Shown: positions 8,020-16,862 of the stretch, piece after piece
Position numbering within the stretch: position 1 is the stretch's first letter
Layout: each line of letters starts with the position of its first letter
Assembly: GCF_018449515.1 (NCBI RefSeq)
Contig: NZ_JAAVUQ010000032.1
Span: 1 to 64,000 of the forward strand
From: Caballeronia sp. dw_19
GTDB lineage: Bacteria > Pseudomonadota > Gammaproteobacteria > Burkholderiales > Burkholderiaceae
Reading direction: 5' to 3'
DNA: 64,000 bases
The notes under the pieces: generated by a model
What the model saw: only the letters and a program-made list of their open reading frames with translations
What the model was told of the DNA's origin: nothing
Databases searched by the model: none
Position numbers and translations under genes: made by a program

Positions 8020-9762
8020 TCAGTGAGTGATTTCGGCGGTCTGGAGGCGATTCACGCGCACCCCGAACAACCGGTAGATAACAATGACGACGGTAAAAAT
8101 GATCAGCATCATCACGATGCCGAGTGCGCACAAGGCCTCGTAATTGCCCGAGGACGAGTAATCGAAAATGGTGGTCGTGATGACCGCCGTGCTACCGACG
8201 AAGAGAAAGATCGCCGTCGACAGCTCCCGGAAAGCCGAGATGAAGATCAGCAGCCAGCTGGAAAGCAGCGCGCCGCGCAGGAGCGGCGCGGTAATGAAGC
8301 AAAGCACCCGGAAGCGGCTCGCGCCCAGGATGCGCCCAGCGTTTTCCAGGTCGGCCGATAGCGCGCCGATCATCGAGAGACCGTTGGCATACGCGATCGG
8401 CAGGAACTGCGTCGCGAACGCGATGATCAGGATCCAGGCCGTGCCGATGAGCTGGATTGGCGGATGCGAATAGGCCGCATAGAAACCGATCGCGAGCACG
8501 ATGCCCGGCACGACGAAAGGCGCCATCGCGATGAAGCCGAGCACGCCGCTGCCGGGCAGCACGCGCCGGGCGCGCACGTAGGCGACGAGAGTCGCCACCA
8601 CCACGGCGATGGTCGCGGCCGCGGAACAGTACATGAGGCTGTGTTCGAGCGTGGCGCGGGTCGACGTGCTCTCGACGAAGGTCGCGTAGTACCAGTGCAG
8701 CGAGAGATTGTGCGGCGCGAACGGTCCACGTCCCCATGCCCGGGAGAGTGAGACGAGCAACATGGCGCCATAAGGGAGGATCACCGACAGCAGCGGCGGC
8801 AGCATTGCAATGACGAGTGCAGGCCAGCGCCAGGCGCCGAGCGGCACGCGCCGGAAGCTTCCGCCCTTGCCTGTGATAAGCGTATAACTGCGCCGGCGCA
8901 GGATGCGTTTTTGAGCGACCAGCAGCAAGGCCGTCACGATCAGGAGCGGCATGCCGTACGCGGCCGCCTCGCCAAGACGCGGCGGAAACTCGGAGAACAG
9001 CGAGAAAAGCTGGATGGTCATCACGGGCTTTCTTGCTGGAATGAGGATGAAGGCCGGTACCCCGAAAGCTGCGATCGCCTCCAGGAACGAAAGGATGAAA
9101 CCCGACAGTATCGCGGGCATGGCGAGGGGCAGCGTGATCGAGCGCGTGATGCGAAAGAGCCCGGCACTCAGGGTGCGGGCTGCGTTTTCATACTCGCTCG
9201 GCGCTTGTTCGAGCGCGTTCGAAACGAGGCTGAACGGGTACGAGATAGCGTAGATCGCCATCACGAAGATCGCGCCACCCAAGGAGAAGATGTTGACAAG
9301 CGGCGTGTCCGCTCCCGTCATGGCTACCCAGATCCGGTTGATCCAGCCCGCGTTTGGGCTGCCAAGAAGAATCCATGCGAGCGCGCCCAGGAACGAAGGC
9401 GTGACGAATGAAGCCAGGATCAGCGCACGCACGAGTTTCCTGCAGGGCATGTCGGTACGCGAGATGAGCCACGCGAGGAGCGTTCCCACGATCGTCGCAA
9501 GCGCGGCTACGCAGCCGGCAAGCAGCAACGAGTTGAGCACCGCGAGGCGGCTGGATCCATCGCTGAACGCATCGACGTAGTTCTGCACGGTGAGCGCGCT
9601 GGTCGCATCCGACTGAAAGCTGATCACGACGAGCCAGCCGAGCGGCAGCAGCACCATCGCCACCAGGAGGAGGGCTGACACGGGCAACAACAGCACGCTG
9701 AAGTGGTAGCGCTGAGCGCGAGGCGGCATGCTTTCAGCCTTCGAGAGCAGTGTGGTCGACAT
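8020..9762 (-). CDS. Fe3+-type ABC transporter permease (fused two-domain)
   Basis: A protein of 580 residues with about twelve membrane helices arranged as two FbpB-like permease halves. Each half has an EAA-type loop that contacts the ATPase (EYENAARTLSAGLFRITRS and DLENAGRILGASRFRVLCF). Such fused permeases work with FbpA-type binding proteins for iron, but also for phosphonates and organic acids. The ATG at 9762 has a GGCGAG site. An alternative ATG at 9810 overlaps the stop of the binding-protein gene as ATGA and would add 16 residues. The CoA-transferase context argues for an organic acid rather than iron. Confidence 0.88.
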   Translation of the reverse strand: MSTTLLSKAESMPPRAQRYHFSVLLLPVSALLLVAMVLLPLGWLVVISFQSDATSALTVQNYVDAFSDGSSRLAVLNSLLLAGCVAALATIVGTLLAWLISRTDMPCRKLVRALILASFVTPSFLGALAWILLGSPNAGWINRIWVAMTGADTPLVNIFSLGGAIFVMAIYAISYPFSLVSNALEQAPSEYENAARTLSAGLFRITRSITLPLAMPAILSGFILSFLEAIAAFGVPAFILIPARKPVMTIQLFSLFSEFPPRLGEAAAYGMPLLIVTALLLVAQKRILRRRSYTLITGKGGSFRRVPLGAWRWPALVIAMLPPLLSVILPYGAMLLVSLSRAWGRGPFAPHNLSLHWYYATFVESTSTRATLEHSLMYCSAAATIAVVVATLVAYVRARRVLPGSGVLGFIAMAPFVVPGIVLAIGFYAAYSHPPIQLIGTAWILIIAFATQFLPIAYANGLSMIGALSADLENAGRILGASRFRVLCFITAPLLRGALLSSWLLIFISAFRELSTAIFLFVGSTAVITTTIFDYSSSGNYEALCALGIVMMLIIFTVVIVIYRLFGVRVNRLQTAEITH

Positions 9763-9806
9763 GGAAATCTCGCCGTGGGCTGGATTGGAGGAAGGTGGCA
9801 AGCGCT

Positions 9807-10877
9807 TCATATTCCCATCGCCCCACGCCATTTCAATACGGCCTCGGCCGTGCCGGCCGACAGTCGTTCGATCGAACTCTGGTAGGTCTTGATGCTCTTC
9901 AGCGCAACGCCGTTGAACGATGGCACGTCGGTCCGAAGCGGAAACCGGTAGGCGTGCGCCATCACCTGCGAATAAACTTTCGACTCTGTGAATTCCATGA
10001 AAAGTCGCGCCGCATTCGGATGCTTCGACGTTCTCATGATCCCGGTGTAGCCGAGTGCAAGCACCGCGCCGTCGTCGGGGAACCTGACGTCGATCGGGTT
10101 GCCTGCGGCCTCCAGCGAGAATGTGTTGGCGTCCTGGCCGTGCCCGCTCAGGCGCTCGCCCGAGACAATATCGATTCCCGTTCCGAGAATCGAGCGCCCC
10201 GCCTTCGGGTTCGTCTTCGCAAGCTGCGTGAAGTAGGAGTCGCCGTATTTGTCGAGCATGGCGATGGTCCAGTTCACCACGTCGCCGGAGAATGCCGGGC
10301 TGCCGAAGGTGAGCTTGTCGTTCCATTCGGGGCTCAGGAAATCGGTCCACTTCGCGGGCGGCTGTTTCACCTTGTCGCTGCGGTAGTTGATGATCACCAC
10401 TTCCACGCCGGCCGCGCGAAACGCCTGGTCCGCATCGACGTTGCGAAACACCGCGTCAAGTGACGCCGCGTTCGACGTACGGAATTCCGCCAGCGCGTTC
10501 TGCTTCTTGAGTGCCGGCCAGTGCCCGGCATTGGACGTCACGAACACATCCACTTCCTCGACCTGCGCCTTGATGTCCTGCTGGATGCGCGCATAGACGA
10601 CTTCGCCGGTTTGCCAGAGCGCATCCACCTCGACACCGGGGTACGTCTGCACGAAGGCCTCGACGACCATTTGCATGGTCGGGCGGTCCAGGAAGCCGCA
10701 CCACCACACGAGCCGCCCCTCTTTTTTTGCAGCCGCGTAGAGCGCCTCGGTTCCCGCCTGCGCCTGAGCGCGGCCAGCGTTCGACAACAGGCTGCCGCCC
10801 GATACCGCCATCGCAGCCGACGTCGCGATGAAGCGGCGGCGCGCCAGATCAGGCGCCGTTTCCTGTCGATTGCTCAT
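9807..10877 (-). CDS. ABC transporter substrate-binding protein (copy 2)
   Basis: A 356-residue periplasmic binding protein of the iron/organic-acid (FbpA-like) class. The N-terminus has a twin-arginine-type signal (ARRRFIATSA) and an AQAQA cleavage region. Characteristic segments are GRLVWWCGFLDRPTMQ, VFVTSNAGHWPALKKQ, FGSPAFSGDVVNWTIAMLDK and ALGYTGIMRTSKHPNAA. It is a close tandem paralogue of the next upstream gene. A perfect LacI-type palindrome (10893-10908) sits 15 bases upstream of the start, overlapping the ribosome-binding region, so this copy may have its own controlled promoter or a roadblock. Confidence 0.9.
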   Translation of the reverse strand: MSNRQETAPDLARRRFIATSAAMAVSGGSLLSNAGRAQAQAGTEALYAAAKKEGRLVWWCGFLDRPTMQMVVEAFVQTYPGVEVDALWQTGEVVYARIQQDIKAQVEEVDVFVTSNAGHWPALKKQNALAEFRTSNAASLDAVFRNVDADQAFRAAGVEVVIINYRSDKVKQPPAKWTDFLSPEWNDKLTFGSPAFSGDVVNWTIAMLDKYGDSYFTQLAKTNPKAGRSILGTGIDIVSGERLSGHGQDANTFSLEAAGNPIDVRFPDDGAVLALGYTGIMRTSKHPNAARLFMEFTESKVYSQVMAHAYRFPLRTDVPSFNGVALKSIKTYQSSIERLSAGTAEAVLKWRGAMGI

Positions 10878-10892
10878 GATGAGTTTCTCCCA

Positions 10893-10908
10893 ACGTAATC
10901 GATTACGT
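10893..10908. promoter_or_regulatory. LacI-type operator, site 2
   Basis: ACGTAATCGATTACGT is a perfect 16-base palindrome with the central CG typical of LacI-family operators. It lies just upstream of binding-protein copy 2. The identical 16-mer occurs at 12047-12062 and a variant at 14329-14344. Confidence 0.75.
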
Positions 10909-10931
10909 ATGCGTCGAAAATCTTGATCGAG

Positions 10932-12005
10932 CTAGATGCCCATTGCCGAGCGCCACTTCGCTATCGCATCGGCAGTTCCGGTCGAGAGACGCTCGATCGA
11001 GCTCTTGTAGGTCTTCATATTGTCGAGATTCAAACCGCTGAACGAGGGCACGTCTGAGCGGATCGGGAAGCGGCACGCCTTAGTCATCGCCTGCGAGTAC
11101 TCGCGCGAATCGTTGAACTCCATGAAGAGCCGCGCCGCGTTCGGATGGGGCGCATTCTTCAGGATTCCCGTATATCCGAGCGCGAGGATGGCGTCGTCGT
11201 CGGGAAAGCGCACGTCGATAGGATTGCCAGCGCGCTTGAGCAGGAACGTGTTGGCATCCACGCCGTGACCTACCATGCGTTCGCCCGAGAGGATATCGGT
11301 GCCCGTACCGAGAATCGAACGGCCGATCTTCGGGTTGCGTTTCGCCAGCTCGATCAGATACTTGTCGCCGTATTTGTCGAGCATGGCGATGGTCCAGTTC
11401 ACCACGTCGCCGGAGAATGCCGGGCTGCCGAAGGTGAGTTTGTCGTTCCACTCGGGGTTCAGCACGTCGGTCCATTTCGTCGGTGGCTTCTGGACCTTGT
11501 CGCTGCGGTAGTTGATGATCACCACTTCCACGCCTGCTGCCCGGAAAGCGTGGTCGGGATCGACCGTCTTGAAGAGCTTGCCGAGCGAGTCGGCGCCCGA
11601 GGTCTGGAACTCCACCAGTACGTTCTGCTTTTTCAGCAACGGCCAGTGCCCGGCGTTGGAGGTGCCGAAGACATCGACTTCCCGTACGTTGGCCTTGAGG
11701 TCTTGCTGCACGCGTGTAAAGACGATCTCGCCGGTTTGCCAGGTCGCGCTCAAGTCGATGCCGGGATAGGTCGCCATGAAGGCTTCCTTCACCGATTGCA
11801 TCGCGGGACGATCCAGATGGCCGCACCACCAGACAAGCTGCCCTTCCTTTTTCGCTTCCGCATAAAGCGCCGCGGTATCGACGGGCTGCGCACGCAGCGT
11901 CGAAAACGGCGAGAGACCTACGCCCGCGACCACCGCAGTCGCTGCCGCACCGCTGATGAAGTCGCGGCGCGAGCAGCGCATCATACGTTCGGATCCGTCG
12001 TTCAT
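10932..12005 (-). CDS. ABC transporter substrate-binding protein (copy 1)
   Basis: A 357-residue tandem paralogue of the protein encoded at 9807-10877, with the same domain order. The Tat-like signal reads CSRRDFISGAAA. Matching blocks are GQLVWWCGHLDRPAMQ, VFGTSNAGHWPLLKKQ, FGSPAFSGDVVNWTIAMLDK and ALGYTGILKNAPHPNAA. The two genes share a stretch of 75 identical bases (11364-11438 here, 10239-10313 in copy 2), pointing to a recent duplication or gene conversion. An operator palindrome lies 41 bases upstream of the start. The pair may bind related substrates for one shared permease. Confidence 0.9.
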   Translation of the reverse strand: MNDGSERMMRCSRRDFISGAAATAVVAGVGLSPFSTLRAQPVDTAALYAEAKKEGQLVWWCGHLDRPAMQSVKEAFMATYPGIDLSATWQTGEIVFTRVQQDLKANVREVDVFGTSNAGHWPLLKKQNVLVEFQTSGADSLGKLFKTVDPDHAFRAAGVEVVIINYRSDKVQKPPTKWTDVLNPEWNDKLTFGSPAFSGDVVNWTIAMLDKYGDKYLIELAKRNPKIGRSILGTGTDILSGERMVGHGVDANTFLLKRAGNPIDVRFPDDDAILALGYTGILKNAPHPNAARLFMEFNDSREYSQAMTKACRFPIRSDVPSFSGLNLDNMKTYKSSIERLSTGTADAIAKWRSAMGI

Positions 12006-12046
12006 GGTCCTGTCTCCTGTCCGCTAAATGCGGAATTTCTTAAAAT

Positions 12047-12062
12047 ACGTAATCGATTACGT
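12047..12062. promoter_or_regulatory. LacI-type operator, site 1
   Basis: ACGTAATCGATTACGT, a perfect 16-base palindrome between the LacI regulator gene and binding-protein copy 1, is identical to the site at 10893-10908. Confidence 0.78.
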
Positions 12063-12103
12063 CAGCATAGGAAAGCATTTAGGATGCGTCAAACAAAGAT
12101 GCT

Positions 12104-13141
12104 CTACGGTTTACCCGAGGCCCGTCGAAGCGGCCTCTTCAGCGGTGCCGAGGACTCGCCGGCCGAGAACAACGGCTGCAGCATCACCGACTCCACCGGC
12201 ACCACCTTCTCGATCTGATCGAATAGCAACCGGACCGATGCATCGGCCATCTGGATGACCGGCTGCTCGACCATGGATATGGACGAGGCCGGCATCCAGT
12301 AGGGACTCGTCACGCCGTAGCCGACAAGCGATACATCGTCCGGACACCGAATCAAACCTCGGTGCAGGCCGCGTATTGCCGCGACCATCGGCCAGTTGCC
12401 GAGCGCGAGAATGGCGCTTGGACGCTGCCGGGAAGCCATCAGCGCGACGAGGCCTGCTTCACCGGCGTCGCCCGAGCGGCCCGCGTCAATCGATAGACGC
12501 GTTTCGTCGAAAACGATGCCGCGCTGCCGGTACGCGTCGCGCACACCCGCGACGCGAGCAAGCGTCGTGCTGTGCTGCATGCCGCCATGGACGATCGCAA
12601 TCTCGCGATGTCCGAGGGTCCACAGGTGGTCGAAGCCGAGACTTGCCCCTGCGTGGTCGTCGACGATCACATGCGGCGCATCAACGCCCTCGAAGCGGCG
12701 ATTGACGAGCGTGAGCGGGATGCGCCGCCGCGCCATGGCTTCCACGTTCGCCTGCGCAACCGGCGCGAGGATGATGCCGTCGACGCGCTGGGCGCCAAGC
12801 GCATCGAGTATTTCACGCTCGCGCTCGCCGCTTTCCTCGCTGTTGCCGAAGATCACCTGATAACCCTTCTTCAACGCAGCGCGCTGCACATGGCTTGCGA
12901 GCACGGCAAAGAACGGATTCTCGATATCGGAGACGACCAGCCCGAGGGTCGCAGTACGGCCGCGTCGCAGGCTGCGCGCGATGCTGTGACCCGAGTAGCC
13001 CAGTTCTTCAATCGCTGCAAACACCCGGTCCCGCGTTTCCACACGGACCTTGCGCGTGCCGTTGAGGACATGCGAAACGGTCGCTACCGAGATGCCGGCT
13101 CGACTGGCGACGTCCTTGATGGTGGCCGGGTTCGCAAGCAT
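12104..13141 (-). CDS. LacI-family transcriptional regulator
   Basis: A 345-residue regulator. Its N-terminal helix-turn-helix reads TIKDVASRAGISVATVSHVL, followed by the hinge SIARSLRRGRTATLGLV and a periplasmic-binding-protein-like sensor domain (IENPFFAVLA, DGIILAP, SLVGYGVTSPYW). It lies inside the ABC gene cluster, between the ATPase gene and the first binding protein. Three matching palindromes at 10893, 12047 and 14329 are the obvious candidate operators. The inducer is presumably the transported acid or its CoA derivative (inference). Confidence 0.9.
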   Translation of the reverse strand: MLANPATIKDVASRAGISVATVSHVLNGTRKVRVETRDRVFAAIEELGYSGHSIARSLRRGRTATLGLVVSDIENPFFAVLASHVQRAALKKGYQVIFGNSEESGEREREILDALGAQRVDGIILAPVAQANVEAMARRRIPLTLVNRRFEGVDAPHVIVDDHAGASLGFDHLWTLGHREIAIVHGGMQHSTTLARVAGVRDAYRQRGIVFDETRLSIDAGRSGDAGEAGLVALMASRQRPSAILALGNWPMVAAIRGLHRGLIRCPDDVSLVGYGVTSPYWMPASSISMVEQPVIQMADASVRLLFDQIEKVVPVESVMLQPLFSAGESSAPLKRPLRRASGKP

Positions 13142-13159
13142 AGGTGCGTGGCGTCCCGG

Positions 13160-14218
13160 TTACTGGGCCACGACGCGGCAATCGCGCACAGGCAGGTAGA
13201 CGTCGATCTGCTGGCCCACCTGATAGCGCGTCTCCGGTGGCACGAGTGCGCGAATGCGCGTGCCGTCGGTCAGCTCAACAAGGTAATCCGACGATTCCCC
13301 AAGGTATGCCGCCCGCTCGATACGCCCATGAAGCTTGTTCGCCGGTCCGCCTGACGGCGCGCTGCCCAGCGCAACCCGATGCGGCCGTACACAGACGGTC
13401 ACCGCGATCCCTGCGCGGGCTCCGGATTCGTCAATGGCCTGCAGGCGTGAGCCACCTGTCTGGACGAGCCCCTGCTCGACAAGTTCGCCCGAAAACGTGT
13501 TCGCACGCCCGATGAACGACGCCACGAACTGCGTGCGCGGCTGCTCGTAGATCTCGAAGGCCGAACCGATTTGTTCGATGCGGCCCTTGTTCATCACCGC
13601 AATCCGGTCCGCGCACACCATGGCTTCAGTCTGGTCGTGGGTCACGTAGATCATTGTGATTCCGGTCGTTTCATGCAGGCGGCGGATCTCGAAGCGCATC
13701 TCTTCGCGCAGGTTTGCATCAAGGTTCGAAAGGGGTTCGTCGAGCAACAGGATTTCCGGATCGACGACCAGTGCGCGCGCTAGCGCGATTCGTTGCTGCT
13801 GGCCACCGGAAAGCTCGGACGGGTAGCGCTCGGCCAGATGATCGAGCCGCACGGTGCTCAGATGCTGCTTCACGCGGGTAACGATCTGCGCCTTCGGCAC
13901 GCCTCGCACCTGCAAGCCGAAGGCGACGTTTTCCGCGACCGTCTTATGCGGCCAGATCGCATAACTCTGGAAAATGAGCGACATGCCTCGTCGCTCGGGT
14001 GGCACCACCGAGTGGGATGAGGACAGGAGTCGCTCGCCCACCCTGATCTCCCCGGCAGTAGGAGCGATGAACCCGGCTACCAGTTGCAGCGTCGTGCTCT
14101 TGCCGCAACCCGAAGGTCCGAGCAACGCGATGACCTCTCCCGTCTTGATATCGAGGTCGATCGAATCGAGCGCGACGACCGGTCCGTAAGTCTTGCGCAA
14201 ACCCTGAATCGTGATCAT
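13160..14218 (-). CDS. ABC transporter ATP-binding protein (FbpC/PotA-like)
   Basis: The nucleotide-binding subunit of the importer, 352 residues. Visible are Walker A GPSGCGKST, Q-loop region LIFQSYAIWPH, signature LSGGQQQRIALARAL, Walker B ILLLDEPLSNLDANLRE, the H-loop YVTHDQTEA and a C-terminal TOBE-type domain. I chose the ATG at 14218 because GGAGGC lies 5 bases upstream; an in-frame ATG at 14236 would add six residues. It is the first gene of the ABC cluster, with a variant operator about 110 bases upstream. The LacI gene follows after 18 bases. Confidence 0.92.
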   Translation of the reverse strand: MITIQGLRKTYGPVVALDSIDLDIKTGEVIALLGPSGCGKSTTLQLVAGFIAPTAGEIRVGERLLSSSHSVVPPERRGMSLIFQSYAIWPHKTVAENVAFGLQVRGVPKAQIVTRVKQHLSTVRLDHLAERYPSELSGGQQQRIALARALVVDPEILLLDEPLSNLDANLREEMRFEIRRLHETTGITMIYVTHDQTEAMVCADRIAVMNKGRIEQIGSAFEIYEQPRTQFVASFIGRANTFSGELVEQGLVQTGGSRLQAIDESGARAGIAVTVCVRPHRVALGSAPSGGPANKLHGRIERAAYLGESSDYLVELTDGTRIRALVPPETRYQVGQQIDVYLPVRDCRVVAQ

Positions 14219-14328
14219 CACGCCTCCGTGCGCCATCGGCGCGCTCGCGTCCGCGGCACTCCCGCGCCGCTGTCCCCGTTCAACGCCACATTACTCGGGC
14301 GCAATCCACACAGGCAGGCTGGACGGGA

Positions 14329-14344
14329 GGTTAATCGATTACGT
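14329..14344. promoter_or_regulatory. LacI-type operator, site 3 (variant)
   Basis: GGTTAATCGATTACGT matches the perfect ACGTAATCGATTACGT sites at 13 of 16 positions and keeps the whole right half. It lies upstream of the ABC ATPase gene, between it and the MFS gene. Confidence 0.65.
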
Positions 14345-14411
14345 ATCGATTGGGTATCACCCTAACACCGCGCGATTTCAGGCGTCAATATCGCGCATAC
14401 CCGCATCGCGC

Positions 14412-15716
14412 TCATTTATCGACCAGCGTGGCCGGCGTCAGCCACGCGATGAGCGCGCCGAGCAGCAGGAACGCGGTAAGCGCATACATGCCCGAGTGTC
14501 CGCTGTGCGTCGCATCCCTGAGCCAGCCGATCATGTAAGGCGAGAAAAATCCGCCGAGATTACCAAGCGCGGTGATCAGCCCTATGCCGGCCGCCGCTGA
14601 CGCTCCACCAAGGAACGCCGTCGGCAATGGCCAGAAGAGCGGCGCCGCGGACACCGCTCCGACCGAAGCCACCACGAGCGCGCCGATCGCAAGCACCGTG
14701 TTCGACTCGAACTGCACGGCGCCCACGAAACCGATCGCACCGAGCACGAGCGGGATGATGAGATACAGGCGCCGCGCCCGCGTTCGATCGCTGCGAAAGC
14801 CGAACACGATCATCGCAATGGCGGCGGCAACATAGGGTATCGCCGTCACTAGACCAATGTTGAGATTACCCTGAATACCTGCACCCTTTACGAGCGTGGG
14901 GAGCCACAGGGTGATGCCGTACTGGCCCATCACGAGGCAGAAGTACACGAGCGCCATGAACCATACGCGCGGGTCGGCAAAGAGGCCGCGCATCGATCCA
15001 TGTGCCACCTTGGTTCGTTCCTCCGCGGCGATGTTGCGATCGAGCAGCGCCTTCTCGGTGTTGTCGAGCCAGCGGGCGTCGCGGATGCCGTCGTCGAGCC
15101 AGAACATGGCGACGATACCCAGCACGACCGCCGGCAAACCTTCGAGGAGAAACAGCCAGCGCCAGCCGGCAAGGCCTGCCGAGCCGTGAAAACTGTCGAG
15201 GATCCAGCCCGACATCGGACCACCCAGGATACCGGCGATGGGCATGGCAGCCATGAAGGTCGCGATGATCTTCGAACGACGCTGCGCCGGATACCAGTAC
15301 GTGAGGTACAGGATGACGCCGGGAAAGAACCCAGCTTCAGCGATGCCCAGCAGCGAGCGCAACACATAGAACTGCATCGGCGACTGCACGAACATGAAGG
15401 CTCCCGAGATCAGCCCCCACGTGATCATGATCCGCGCGATCCACTTGCGGGCGCCGACCTTGTACAGGATGAGGTTGCTCGGAACCTCGAAGGCCGCATA
15501 GAAAAGAAAGAAGATCCCCGCGCCGAGGCCGTATACGGTCTCGCTGAAATGCAGGTCGGTTGCCATCTGCAGCTTGGCGAACCCCACGTTCACACGGTCA
15601 AGATAGGCGACCACGTAGCACAGCGTGAGAAACGGCAAGATGCGCCACGTCACCTTGCGATAGGTCGACACTTCTTCGTCGACGAGGGTCGTACTTGCGA
15701 CCTGTTGATTCAGCAT
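14412..15716 (-). CDS. MFS transporter, anion:cation symporter (phthalate/tartrate permease-like)
   Basis: A 434-residue carrier with about twelve membrane helices. The first-helix region YVVAYLDRVNVGFAKLQM and the loop GIAEAGFFPGVILYLTYWYP are typical of the ACS family, which imports carboxylates such as phthalate, tartrate, galactarate and 4-hydroxyphenylacetate. A long central hydrophilic loop holds DDGIRDARWLDNTEKALLD. It diverges from the second LacI regulator (96-base gap), which probably controls it. Confidence 0.88.
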   Translation of the reverse strand: MLNQQVASTTLVDEEVSTYRKVTWRILPFLTLCYVVAYLDRVNVGFAKLQMATDLHFSETVYGLGAGIFFLFYAAFEVPSNLILYKVGARKWIARIMITWGLISGAFMFVQSPMQFYVLRSLLGIAEAGFFPGVILYLTYWYPAQRRSKIIATFMAAMPIAGILGGPMSGWILDSFHGSAGLAGWRWLFLLEGLPAVVLGIVAMFWLDDGIRDARWLDNTEKALLDRNIAAEERTKVAHGSMRGLFADPRVWFMALVYFCLVMGQYGITLWLPTLVKGAGIQGNLNIGLVTAIPYVAAAIAMIVFGFRSDRTRARRLYLIIPLVLGAIGFVGAVQFESNTVLAIGALVVASVGAVSAAPLFWPLPTAFLGGASAAAGIGLITALGNLGGFFSPYMIGWLRDATHSGHSGMYALTAFLLLGALIAWLTPATLVDK

Positions 15717-15812
15717 GACGTCTCCCGATGTCCGTGGTGTATTCCGTGCTGCGTGCTACGCTTGGCGGCATTGCGCCGCAACCGGCGCCCTTGCAGCTGC
15801 TTCGTCCGCGCC

Positions 15813-16862
15813 ATGAAACGAACAAAAACCACTCAGCCCGAACCAGCCATCGCCATTGGCAGGACCAAACTCAAGGACGTGGCAGACCGTGCCGGCGTGT
15901 CCATTTCCACCGTGTCGCGCGTGATGAATTCGCCGCACATGGTTCGCGAGGCAGTACGCGAGAACGTGGAGCGCGTCCTTGCCGAACTCGGCTATTTCCC
16001 CGATCCCGCGGCGCGCGCGCTTTCTTCGAAACGCATGAACACGATCGGCATCATCGTGCCGATACTCGGAACTGCGATATTTTCCGACTGGGTCGTCGCC
16101 CTGCAAAAGCGTCTCGACGAGCACGGTTTTTCGCTGCTCATATCCAGCTCCGAGTACGACCCTCCGAAGGAATACGAGGACCTTCTCGTACTGCTGAATC
16201 GGGGTGTCGACGGCATTATCCTGATCGGTGACAACCACCTGCCCGAGACCTACGCGTTACTGAGCCGGCGCAACGTGCCCGCGCTCTGCGCGTTCACCCA
16301 TCATTCATCAGGCGGCCTGCCCTGCGTCGGGTTCGACCATCGGGCGGCTGCACGCGAGCTTGCCGAATACCTCATTCGCATCGGCCATCGCGAGATCGGC
16401 GTGATCGCCAGCCCGTTTGTCCACAACGACCGCATCCAGGCACGCGTCCAGGGCGTACGTGACGCGATTTCCGGCGCGGGTCTCGCGCTCCCCGAAAGCC
16501 GGCTCGTCGAGGTGCCCTACTCGATCGAAGACGGCCGCCGCGCCTTTGCGCGACTGATCAATAACGAGCCGAAGCTCACGGCAATCATGTGCATGACCGA
16601 CATCCTCGCTTTTGGCGCGACGCTCGAAGCGACCCGCCTCGGCTACCGCATTCCCGACCATGTCACGCTGACCGGCTTCGACGATCTCGAATTCGCCCGC
16701 CATCTCATTCCGCCACTCACCACCGTGCGTGTTGCCGCACGCGAGATAGGTTCGCTGTGCGCCGATCGCATCGTGCAGGCCCTTGCCAATGAATCCGTGC
16801 CGTTGACGCTGGTTGCAACGGAAGCATTGATCCGCGCATCATCGGCGCCGCCGCGCATTTAA
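15813..16862 (+). CDS. LacI-family transcriptional regulator (second)
   Basis: A 349-residue regulator with an N-terminal extension of about 17 residues before the helix-turn-helix (KLKDVADRAGVSISTVSRVM). The hinge ARALSSKRMNTIGIIVP and a sugar-binding-like sensor domain (DGIILIGDN, TLTGFDDLEFARH) follow. The open frame extends much further 5', but the ATG at 15813 is the first that fits the family. It diverges from the MFS gene. Its stop codon shares TTAA (16859-16862) with the stop of the convergent flavoprotein gene. Candidate targets are its own divergent region and the CoA-transferase/MaoC intergenic region, where LacI-like sites occur. Confidence 0.88.
   Translation: MKRTKTTQPEPAIAIGRTKLKDVADRAGVSISTVSRVMNSPHMVREAVRENVERVLAELGYFPDPAARALSSKRMNTIGIIVPILGTAIFSDWVVALQKRLDEHGFSLLISSSEYDPPKEYEDLLVLLNRGVDGIILIGDNHLPETYALLSRRNVPALCAFTHHSSGGLPCVGFDHRAAARELAEYLIRIGHREIGVIASPFVHNDRIQARVQGVRDAISGAGLALPESRLVEVPYSIEDGRRAFARLINNEPKLTAIMCMTDILAFGATLEATRLGYRIPDHVTLTGFDDLEFARHLIPPLTTVRVAAREIGSLCADRIVQALANESVPLTLVATEALIRASSAPPRI

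Noticed and set aside
9811..10350. An upstream in-frame extension of the ABC permease to 10350
   Set aside because: It overlaps the binding-protein gene on the same strand in another frame and shows no permease similarity; starts at 9762 or 9810 suffice.
15000..15812. A 271-codon in-frame 5' extension of the second LacI gene
   Set aside because: It lies antisense to the MFS gene, has antisense-type composition (Arg/Asp/His-rich) and no domain; GC-rich genomes produce such long shadow frames. The family start at 15813 is clear.
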